DNA of 64,000 nucleotides from Sipunculus nudus (lineage: Eukaryota; Annelida; Sipuncula; Golfingiida; Sipunculidae). The translations under genes and the position numbers were made by a program. The DNA is taken from NCBI GenBank assembly GCA_026874595.1, contig CM049313.1, forward strand, positions 25,478,008-25,542,007, read 5' to 3'. The notes under the pieces were generated by a model. The model did no database searches. It was given only the letters and a program-made list of their open reading frames with translations, and had not been told where the DNA came from. Shown here one piece after another: positions 48,101 to 60,100 of this stretch; the stretch's first letter is position 1; every line of letters begins with the position of its first letter.

Positions 48101-51100
48101 ATCGCATTCATCAACAGGAAAATCAGGGAAGAAGCCAAACTCCCCTAATACTGAGACCAAGGAACAGAATAGAACAGGACGCAAACCACATGTGTCCAGT
48201 GAAATGAAGGAAACTGGAAAAACAGGTAGAAAGCTAAATACATCATCTGATCAAACCAAAGAATCAAACCGGCCAGGAAGAAAGCACAATCCACAACCTG
48301 ATATTGGTACAGAAGCAGGAAAACAGAGTCGAAAATCAGGTCAGACCACTTCCATCGTCTTAGAAGGTGCTTGTAAAACTAATCGCAAGCCAGCCTGTCC
48401 AGCTGAAATCACAAAAGAGGCAACTCGCCTTGGAAGGAAAGTAGAATCAGTTAGCAAAGGTGGAGACAGTTTGAAAGAGAAAGGAAAAAGAAGTAGGAGA
48501 AAAAAACACTTTGATACTGCTGTGGAATCTATAAGGACTCCAACTTTAAATAGAGCTCAGTGCCTTCCTTTAAAGAAAAGGCACAAGCTGTTGATGTCAG
48601 CTTCATGTGACAGTTCTGCAGCATCTTCAGTAGACCAAGATGGCCTGGCTGAGAGTGAATCTAACATAAGTGGGAGGCAGGCTGAAAAGAAGCGGGGACC
48701 AGGGAGACCAAGAAAACTTCATTTGACAGAAGCAGGTAGTGCTTTGTCAGACAAAGTAACAGTAGGTAGGTGAAGAGATTTTTGTTTTAATATTATTATT
48801 TAAATGTACACATTTACATAACAGATGTTCTGATTAATCAATATTATGGCAGTTTTGTGCATCTGTCCACTGTCTTTCATATAAAATGATAATCTGTTTC
48901 CACTGACAACTTTGAGGGCAGTTTTTTTTAGGTGGAAAGAGACTGAAGAATATGGTAGGTTGGTTTAATAGATCCTGTTTAATGGGACCAGTGTCTTGGT
49001 TATTAAAAGAATTGCACTGTTCTGAAGAACTGTAGTGTGGACAGTAAATCATGGTTGTCAGTAAATCAGAGTATTACTTGTCCCCATGCTACTCATATGC
49101 ATGGGTCACTCTGTTATTTTTTCCCATGATCTGAAGCTCTCATTTGTGTCACAGTTTCATCAGCTGAGCACCAGTGAAGGGTTTCAATTTACCTGTTTAT
49201 ACTTGTGATTTGACTTAGGTCTTGTTGTGTGGTAATGATTCTTGAAGCAGTTTTGAGTGAGACAGCACTGAGACTCAAGGTCATTTCAATGTGGTGGTCT
49301 AACTCAAGACTGCATGATTTGACCTGTACTGTAAATAACAATGTGTTCATCTATTCACATCATGTTATGACCCAAAACTTATTTCTGAGCATATATGGCA
49401 ATATTCCGCTTATTGTTATGATATACCAAGGAGTTTATAAGTTGGAGATCCAACTCCGTTAAGTTATGCCAGCACTTGTGTGTCACCCGAGCATTATGGC
49501 AACCAGCTTCTGTGGCTCAAGGGTAGAGCAAAGGACTGTGCGAGTTCAAATCTCAAATGAGGAGGTGAGATTTCCCACAGTCGACCCCCACTCAGGGTTA
49601 GTGCTCTGCAGGCTTAATTACCATAAAATCTCCACTTAAAACCGCGGTTTAATCAAGAAATTCAAAATCTTGAAATCAGGTTGATTTCCTGAAAGCACTG
49701 TGCGGTTTATACTAGAAGGGTTTCCTGAATATCTTCCTGACAGACATCGTTTTTGGGCCGGCGCGTGGGCGATAATATTGCAACTTTCGAAGGCTGTTCT
49801 TAGCATGCATGGGAGCCGTGTGTAAATATATTATTTACGATTATTTGTTAATTATAAATTAAATATTGCTGATAAGTTTTCGTGTGATACATAACTTGTT
49901 ATAAAATCTTGGTAATTGTCACCAAATAATTCGTTTACAACAACCCTGCTGTTAAACACAGCGGTCCACTTCGTTGGGCATGGTCAAGCAAAGTTCAAAT
50001 AAAAGCCTACTTTAAACCCATTTGCGGCATTATTTAGCAATGATTATTTGTTTAAAACGTAAAATGAATAAAAAGCTGACATCGTAAAGAGTCGCACAAT
50101 GGCAGACGATCGTTTTAAAATCAAGTTTGAGTGCCGCCATGTGCTGAAACACCCCGGTATTCTGCTAAGAATATTTTGAACGGCTGTACGCGGTGGGTGG
50201 TAAATAGAACAGCCACCTATTTCGTCCCAGCGTGCCTTGCGCGAACACTGCCTTGACAAAATGGCTCTCCACACGGAAACTTTCTTCAGGAAAAAAAACT
50301 TGCTAACCCGGACTGGCCACTTAAATTTTACCTTAAAATCACTCGTTTTCAAGCGTCATGTTTCCTATACGTGCGTATCTCGAAAAGGTCACTTCAGTTA
50401 CTTTGATGGCCGAGTCGCAACCTACGCGTGTTCATTTCTAGATGATTGCTTGATTGTGTCTTTTGTCAAATCATTCCGTAGCGAAAGTTGGTGCGGTTTT
50501 AAAGGGGGGTTCTTAGTATTTGAGCCCCTCGCGGTGTCTCGCCTGGAATTTCGGCGAAGTCCGGGTGCGGTTTTAATCGGAAGTGCGGTTTTAAGTGGAG
50601 ATTTTACGGTAATGGAAAGGCCATGCCAAACAGCCATGTTTCACTCACAAAGAATGCCCCTTTTGGAGGTTGGAGGTTCCTATATAAAGGTGCAGTAATC
50701 ACTGGGCCTGGTGGATGCCAGGATATAAAACGAGAGGATGTGTGATACAGCCCTGTCAAGTAGTCGGAAACCGGAATGGAATTCTGCAGATATACATATA
50801 CGTAGTTAAATTAGCATTAAAAAAAATGGAGGCAGTTACATCCATAAAAAAATATTTAATAAGTACAGTTCAGGTTTGATAAGCCTATTTATGCTATCGT
50901 ACTGGGGTGTCAGGCACAACCATGGCACAGCTTTTGTCAGAGTGCAATAATTTTTTGTTCAGTATTGATCTTTTTATAATCAGCCATTTTCAAAAGTTTA
51001 ACATCGCCAGTGTTAACATCATGATCAAGTGTTGTATGATCATTCCCCCATAATAAAAGTTATTGCTGGATTTGTTTTCTTTTCAACATCAGTGCTCATG

Positions 51101-54100
51101 CAGATTGGAACTCTTTACAGCAGTCATACTTATAAAATGTAGCCTATCTTACAATGAGAATGCCACTGCATGGGTTAAATATTATCAGAAAACACAGTAT
51201 TATTGTGATTATTTACATGTCATATTTAATAAACTTTCACTATTTTACAGTATTGTACCACAGGCCAGCCTTGGACCTGTCTTGAGTTTCAAATTCAATA
51301 AAAGACTGTTTTTTAAGACCATTCTTAAGAGTCTTGAATATTGAAACGTGACTTGACTCAAAATTTCTGTCTTCAAAACATTCTCTAGTTCAAGATTGTA
51401 TTCAGATGTAAATTGAAAACCACCCATGCATCCATGGGTTACATGAGTGTTCATTTTCATAAATTAAACATTACCCTAGGCAAAATAAATGATGACTACC
51501 ATGACATAGGAAATATTTTAGGCTTACAGGTAAGTTATACACCGTATGTTATTTTTCAATTATAACTTGATTATTTTAGAACAAACAAAAAATCCCTGAG
51601 ACATTTAAATTATCAGTTTGAATTTTCTATCAACATAACTTTTCTGTTTTTAGAGAAACCCAATACCATGCCTGAAACTCCAAGGAGTACAAATTCTGAT
51701 GCAACTATTAATTCCAGTAGTGATGATAATTTATTGAAAAGGAGGCGCATTGACTTAGGAGAGCAGCGACCAAGCAGTAGAGTAAAACCCAGTGAGGTAA
51801 CGGGACAAATCACAGCAGCCAGCGCTGATGATGACAGCAGAGTCATGGTACACTTGTCTCCAGGAACTGACTCTGAGGAGGTTTGTGTGGCCACAAGCAA
51901 AAAACAGACTTCTGAGGTGCATGGATCTGTCTCAGAGAAAAATTCATCTGGCACCTGTACTGTCAGAAGCCAGCTTTCTCCACGCAGCAGAAAAGATTCA
52001 AATGTCAGCTTACCTTCCCCCAAAGCAGCGGGAAGGGCAAGTGTGATTGTACATGTAGCAAATAGCAAATCCTCTACAGGGGAGAAAGTAAAACTACTGT
52101 CGGACAATTCTCAAGGCTGTTCAGAATGCATGCAGCGACAGCACTTGGAAGATGACAGTAACTCGGACAAACATAACAAAGATAGCCGCCTAGAATCTCA
52201 AGCTGTGGTGGTTTTAGACAAAATGGAGGATAGCAAACTTCCTGCAAGGCATGATGGGAAGGGACATAAGAAAAAACGCCCTCTGGAGGAAGGAGATACA
52301 CAAGGATCTCCAAAAAAGCACAAAACAACTGAAGGCAGTTATGATCCAATCATGGCAACTATTGAATCTGTGATAGAAGCAGCTATGTGTGAACAAAGTT
52401 CATTCTCTGACGATAAAATCATTGAAAAAGACAGAAAACAACATGAGGGGATTAAATCCTCCACAGGCAGTAACAAGTGGACTAGAAACTCAGACTGTGA
52501 TCCACTGCCATTAAATGCAAAAGACAAGACCAGTGCAGATTTAAGTGATAAAAAAATAAATTCTCGAAAGGTTCGGCGAGCAGAGTCTAGTGATGGGGCC
52601 TCATCAGGGTAGGTGACATATTACCATTATTTTTTGTCATACTTCATTATCCTGTAAGAAAACCATAATACAAGAATGGGAAATGGAGTATTTTGAAAAA
52701 AGAACAAATGATTATAAGTTGTATTTCCATTAGTAACAAAAGATTTCTGCCTCCCCCCCCCCCCCCCCCCCGATAATATTTTGATCTTTTGCTGAAGTTG
52801 TATAGATAGATAAAATGATAAGGTGCATTTTAACCACATTTACTGCAAAATTCCTGTTTAAGTCAAATGTTTATTATGTTTACCCTTAGGGGTAGCTTGC
52901 ATGAGGTTGCCTGTAGACTGCCTATCTGTCTTAAAGTTGTTCTACCAAAAGCAACCCACATTGGGTTTACATCCTTACTTTCATAAGTTATCATCTCATC
53001 TCATTCAGTTTGGTATGGTACACTTTAGAAGTCTATGTCTTGCTTTCTGTAATTAAAACATGTTTATACTCTTATTGAGTTTTGACATATTTTCATACAC
53101 AACACACAAGTAATACACACAAAACATATGGTTTCAAGGACAACTTGGTTGAGTCCTGTGGGTCTCCACACTTGGGTAACTTTTTTTCATGCTTCGATGA
53201 TTTCTTGGTTTCTAAATTCTATGAATTTTACATTCCTTTTTAGACTTTTCCATGCATTTCGTGATCATGGTGTCCAGTAGGCCTCTCGCCACTAAACTTC
53301 ACTGAAATGTAAGATATACCTAATGTAAGATCTATGTAAGCAAACCTACCAATACCATGTTCTTTTTTAATCCATTCATCTTCAGTAAAGGGTTGATGAT
53401 TACAGGTACTGCCAAATGCTTTTACACTAAGTTGAAAAATTTCAGAATTTATAAAAAGCAATTTATAGGTACATATTTCTCACATTTCAGTAGAGTGTGA
53501 TTTTGTCCAAAGAGTTCTAGTTTAAGCTTGTATGTATTGTTACGTCAGATAAACTGTCAAATTCGAGTGAGGGTCATGACCGATTGGTCACTTTTGAAAT
53601 AATCAGTTGGGAATAATGCCAGGTATATATGGGTATGAAGGAAGCCGTCCTGTCTCAGTAGGACTAGCTGGAGGTGGGATACCTTGCATTCCATAGCTGG
53701 GAGCCTACCGTAAAATCTCCACTTAAAACTGTGGTTTAATCAAGAAATTAAAAATCTTGAAATCAGGTTGTTTTCCTGAAAGCACTGTGCGGGTTTTATT
53801 AGAAGGGTTTTCTGAATATCTTCCCGACAGACATCGTTTTGGGCCGGCGAGGGGGTGATAATATGGCGATTTTTGAAGGCCGCCCATAGCAGCAGTCTCG
53901 CATGCATGGGAACCGTGTGTAAATTTATTATTTATGATTATTTGTTATTTTTAAATTAAATGTTGCTGATTATCTATCGTGCGATATATTAATTGTTATA
54001 AAAATCTTGGTAATTGTCACCAAATAATACGTTTATAACACCCCTACTGGAACACTGCGGCCCACTTTGTTGGGCATTGTCAAGCAAAATTGAAATAAAT

Positions 54101-57100
54101 GCCTACTTTAAACCCATTTGTGGCATTATTTAGCAACGATTATTTGTTTGAAACGTAAAATGAATAAAAAACTGAGTCCTAAAGGGTCCAAAATGGTGGA
54201 CGTTTGTTTTAAAATTAAGATTGAGTGCCGCCATGTGCTGAAAAGCTTCTGCTAAGAATATTTTGAACGGCTGTACTTGGTGGGTGGTAAACAGAACAGC
54301 CACCTATCCCGTCCCAGCGTGCCTTGCGCAACGCTGCCTTGACAAAAATGGCTCCCCACACGGAAACTTTCTTCAAGAAAAAAACTTGTTTACCCCTACT
54401 GGCCACTTTAATTGTACTATAAAATCACTCGTTTTCATGTGTCATGTTTCCTATAAGTGCGTATCTCGACAAGGTAACATCAGTTACTTTTATACTTAGT
54501 TAAGTTGACCAGCGATGTTTTCAAACGCACCAGCAAATTGTGACATGGAGCGATGTCAACGTACGATGTGACGATGATAATACCGAAGTAACCGGTATTA
54601 AAATGATTCGAATCTTCCAAGTAATTCAAGAAAATGGAATTTTCATCAGAGATTAAGATTTCAAAATATTACTTTTAGACTTAAAATATACGGTGACTTG
54701 AAATGGATCAGCAGAATATTTTTCTAAAATATAATAGAAAATCAGTAGCAAACAAGAGTATGGCACGGCATATTAAATTTGTATAAACACGCGGAGGTTC
54801 ACCAGCCCTTACGTCTTCCCAAACTTCATGCTTGAGTGAACCTGCAAAAAAGTGTTTTTCGATGTGTTTGAATAAAATGCCCAAGAAATTTTTTAGTTTA
54901 CAGGAATGTCCGAGTCGCAACCTACGCGTGTTGATTTGTAGATGATAGCTTGATTGTGTCTTGTGTCAAATCATTCCCTAGCGAAAGTTGGTGGTTTTAA
55001 AGGGGGGTTCTTAGTATTTGAGCCCCTCGCGGTGTCTGGCAAAGTCTGGGTGCTGTTTTAATCGGAAGTGCGGTTTTAAGTGGAGATTTTACAGTAGTAC
55101 TTGCCAGGCTGTGTCTTACAGATTGCCACCTGCATCATTGATAGACAGCCAGCATTTCCACCAATCCCCTGCTGTTTAGATGTTTTTAGCCCAGCTGACT
55201 TTGGTGATGCACAGCTTTAGCGATGGGTCTTTGTCATCCTTCCCTCCAACTGTCCATTGGCAGAGTACAAATCATTAGTGTTGGACCTCGAAACTTCAAA
55301 CTCAACATCCAGGGAGGTCTGGGAAAATCTCTTAAGAAGCCCAAAATTAGGTCACCGTGACTATCTTCTCTGAGGTATACAGCAAAAAACGTGCTTTTGA
55401 GCACACTGTGAAAGTCACACTCTTCTAAATGGTTGAAGTAGTGCATATTTTTCCTCAAATTTGATACACAAATCGTTTCAGTCAACTTTGCATTTGACTT
55501 GAAAACTGATGAACTTTATTTTCAAGGTCAAATGTGCAGAAATATAGGATTTCTTATGAACACCATCACTTTTTAAGTACTGCATATTTTCTCAGATTTA
55601 ATACACAAGTTCTTTCAAAAAGGTTTTCACAGGAGTTTGAAAACTGCCAAAGCCCAATTTGTCTTGACCATAAGCCACTTAAAGGGTGACAGCTCTCAAA
55701 CAATAAGCTATGGAATAAAGCGGACTGTTGTGGCCAATTAGGGCACTCTTTAGGCATAAAAAAAAAGAGTTTGTTTCCGGTTACCCGACCGACCCTAGAT
55801 TTACTGTGTGACCCTAAAATTTTTATTTGGATTCTGATTGCAAAACCAGTAAAAGTCGAGGTTTGTGCGTGGAATTTTTAGGTGAAGTACGACTTAATGT
55901 CGACAACTTTAATCTGTCATACATATACAAATTACGATGTTCTGATAATGTCACTGACAGTTCAAATATCCCAGCGAAAACGGCGTGTGGACGGTCATAT
56001 TCATAGTAAATTTCATACGCTGGTTCTTCAGCTTAGAACATAGTTCTGCGCATCAACTTTTTTTTTTATTTATAGGAAGCAGATAAATATCAAATATGCA
56101 GCTTCTTTCTAGCTATGAACGTGGTCTCCTCCGCGAATATCTGATAGCTGTGACCTGTCTGAGAACTGATTTGAAATCGTTCAAATTTGCCCCGAAAATT
56201 TGCATCTTACGTAAGGCCTCATGAATGGCCCGCTTGTATGCACGGTCACTAGTCGGCAGTATTCGGAAGTGAGTGCTGTCAGTGCTATCTTCGGCTATGC
56301 AAATGAGTTGAAATGACCCAATGACATGACGTTTCGTCACTGCATGTAACCATGGTTACCTATTCGGGTACATATGTACCCGTATTTGTTCTGTCAGTGA
56401 TAACCTAAAACCTGCGCTCAGGCGCTGGCAGGAGTAAAAAAGAACGATTTAATGAACGTTGGCCGGTCATTTAACAAAAAGTTAAACGCAAATTTGGTGG
56501 TAACACATGATGATCATTCATTTTTGGTGATATTTTTTTATATAACAGTGGTAAATGAAAAGAGCATATTCATAACTGCGATGTCAAATTTGACACCGGC
56601 AGATTGCCGATGTACATTTCTTATTTTAAACAAATATACCGATGTTATCAGTTTATGATTACTTTATTTCCCCCAACTTAATGTGTGCGTACTACATCAT
56701 GGTTCAACAGTGTCATTTCACAATTTCTGAGGGCGAATGAATGGCCGGCCTCTGATGTTAGCCCAAGGTAAACCTGCCTGATCGCCAGCTTTAATTATTT
56801 GTCAGCGACCAGCTGATCATTCCTTGAAAGTTACTTCGCTTCACTTCTTATGTGAGATTTACCAAACACCTATATCTCCAAGAGAAAATGGTTCTAATGG
56901 GTCAATATTTGATCATACATTACACGGATTGGCACAGATATGCATAAACATAATTCTATTTATCATTTTATTCTGAAAATATGTCGCATAAGCTGAATAA
57001 AAAAAATAAAATAAAAAAAAAAATTCCCCGACCTACCTACCCTATTTTTCTCTGGCATGTAATCGGAAACAAAGACTTTTTTTTAGGCCTTATTATATCA

Positions 57101-60100
57101 TGACATGTTGAGAGACTGGTTCACTTGCCAGATGGTGGCTTTTTTAATGCCCATTGAAGACTGCTTGTTGAAGCTTATGTCTGATAATTAATATTCACTT
57201 TTATGATTTACCATGCCTTTTTTTTGTTGTGTTTTTGCCAAGGGCATGGCCTGAAAAGTATTACTCACCTGGTAATATTTTGAAGTTACCTTTCCATATC
57301 TATAAAAGAAATAAAAAAAAGCCTGAACTCACAGGGATATCATACAACAGTGATGGAGGACTCCTACACTACACTTCACTAATACATGTATATGTGTTCA
57401 TTATTAATATCTTAATTTTTTGTACTGTTCAAGGGCTACTCTGTATGACTTCTAGGTGGTCAGGTAACACACAAGAGTGTGTATGTGTAGGATGTATGTG
57501 CGTTTGTGTGTTATCCAAAATAAATGAGGCATGCTATATCGTGAGCTCAGCATAAAAGATTTACCATTTTAATTCCTTTTTGCACTCTGAATAACAAATA
57601 ACAAACAAGTCAAAAGTGGTATTTGGCTCATAAGCGTTATTCCATGTTACTAATTTACACTTGTTTATTCCAGTGATTTACTGAGCAAACAGTAAATTTG
57701 ACATTTAAACATTGGATAGTACATACATATTAACTGGTCCAACAAATTGTCAAACTATGCTCTCTCTTTGTTAGAATGAACAAAAAGACAAATTAAGGGG
57801 TCTGCTTGTTTCCCATTGGGGGCCAGTGATTTTTTGGCTCAACTAGAGGGAAGATCCTGTCAAATATGATAGGAGAAGGTCTAAGGTCAAGGTTGCCTGT
57901 GAAAGTTATTTGCCATTCGGTTTTTGGATTATAAATTCCTGTTTGGATTGCTTAATTGTATTCAAACTTCAGCTTAATGGTACCAATCAGTATAAGAGGA
58001 ACTTTCTTGCTTTTTGGTCAAAAGTTCATGGTCAGAGGTTAAGGTTGTATCTTTTTTTTTGACAGTTAACAAGTTCAATAATCATTGCTGTATTTACCCC
58101 TGTATACCATAGCAGGAATGGTGCTGGGAACATCCTGTAATGATAAGTGTTTTGAGTTCATTGTTTGACAGCTGGCTTAAACCAGCTGCAGTTCATTGTT
58201 TTGTTTCTTATTAATTTATTAATTCATTATTTAATTAGTTTTCTAATAAGAACTGATGTGACTTTGGCATTGATGTGCTTTATGTATTGGTATCAGTATG
58301 TATAATACTATAAACTATATTTTTTGTAAATTTGTATTGGTTCTGTTTAAGTTTTAGAAGTGCTTAAAAAAAACTTGTATTTTAACATACCTTTCAGAAG
58401 TAATTTTTGAGTATAGTGACCTAGTATTTTAAAATTTCAAATACTGAAACAGCTTGCATTTTTATGCCCCGGCCACAAAGTGGCCGGGGCATATAGTTTT
58501 ACCCATGTCCGTCATTCCGTCCTTCCGTCATTCCGAAATCAAACAGTTGTACGGACTTTTTTTCGCAATGCCTGCAGATATTGGCCTAATTTTTGGTGTG
58601 TGGGCAGATATAGACCAGTTACAGATTGAGTTCGCGTTTCGTCCCGGTTGACCTTTATTTGACCATTTTACGGCTCCTAAACTTAGAAAATTTCATGAAA
58701 AATAGAAATATTCATGACAGATACACATGTACGGACTTTTTTTCGCAATGCCTGCAGATATTGGCCTGATTTTTGGTGTGTGAGCAGATATAGACCAGTT
58801 ACAGATTGAGTTCGCGTTTCGTCCTGGTTGACCTACTTTTGACCGTTTTACGGCTCCTGAACATAGAAAATTTCATGAAAAATATTAAAATTCATGACAA
58901 ATACACATGTACGGGATTTTTTCGCAGTGCCTGCAGATATTGGCCTGATTTTTGGTGTGTGGCCAGATATTGACCAGTTCCAGATCGAGTTCGCGTTTCA
59001 TCCTGGTTGACCTACTTTTGACTGTTTTACTGCTCCTGAACATAGAAAATTTCATGTAAAAACTGTTTTGTCCCAGTTGACCTATTTTTGACGGTTTGAC
59101 GGTGCTCTAACAAAGAAAATTTTATAAAAAGGTGCATCTGTATGGACTTTTTTTCGCAGTGCCTGCAGATACGGGCCTGATTTTTGGTGTGTAGGCAGAT
59201 AATGACCAGTTACAGATCGAGTTCTTGTTTTCTCTCAGTTGACCTACTTTTGACCATTTGACTGCTACTGAACATAGAAAGTTTCATGAAAAATATAAAT
59301 TTTCATAACAAATGCATATGTACTTACTTTTTTTCCTCAATGCCTGCAGATACCACCCTGATTTTTTATGTGTGGGCAGATAATGACAGTTACAGATCGA
59401 GTTCGCGTTTCATCCCGGTTGACCTACTTTTGATTGTTTTATGGCTCCTAAACATAGAAAATTTCATGAAAGACAGAAATTTTTTTTGGAAAATGCACAT
59501 GTATGGACTTTTTTTCACAATGCCTGCATATACTGGCATGATTTTTGGTGTGTTGCTTGATAATGACCCGTTACAGATCGAGTTTGCATTTTGCCCTTGT
59601 TGACCTACTTTTGACCATACGACACCTCCTGAACTTAAAAAAAAAATTTCAAAATTTTACAAATGTTTCTAATTTGCCCAAGGCGGGGGCATTCGTGTCA
59701 TTCCGACACATCTAGTTTTTACTTGGAGTCTGCAGTTTAAGTGAATTTTGGAAGGACAAAGTTTGGGAGAAGTAACATTACCTGTTGGTTTGTTTGAGCA
59801 GAGTTGCCCTTGTTTTACAGCTGTGTTTCTCCTAAGAAAAAGCGTGACTCCTTACAACCACCCAGGAAGAAGTACCAGAAGGCGGGGCTGTTTTCCGCTG
59901 TATACAAGGGAGACGGAAACGAGTGAGTTAAAGGGATGAGTGTGGTGATTAGTCTGGTTAGTTCATAGATATTTCCAAGTTAACTTCTCTCTTCAACTTT
60001 TATGCCAAAAATTTGCCATACATGCATGTGTACTCATTTTGAATTTTCACATGACATTTTTATATCCTGGGACACATAAAGGATAAGGATTAAATAGCCA

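Noticed and set aside
48762-48770. Alternative donors GTAGGT (48762) and GTGAAG (48770)
   Set aside because: Using 48762 requires an acceptor after TAGAG (51655); possible, but the 48766/51654 pair is a better signal and joins in phase. Kept as a minor alternative only.
50237-50698. 153-codon frame in the TA-flanked element
   Set aside because: It reads through the right TIR into flanking DNA and is not open in the second copy; no transposase motif.
58454-59603. CRISPR-like appearance of regularly repeated units
   Set aside because: Units are about 190 bp, diverged along their whole length and head-to-tail with no unique spacers; this is eukaryotic tandem repeat.
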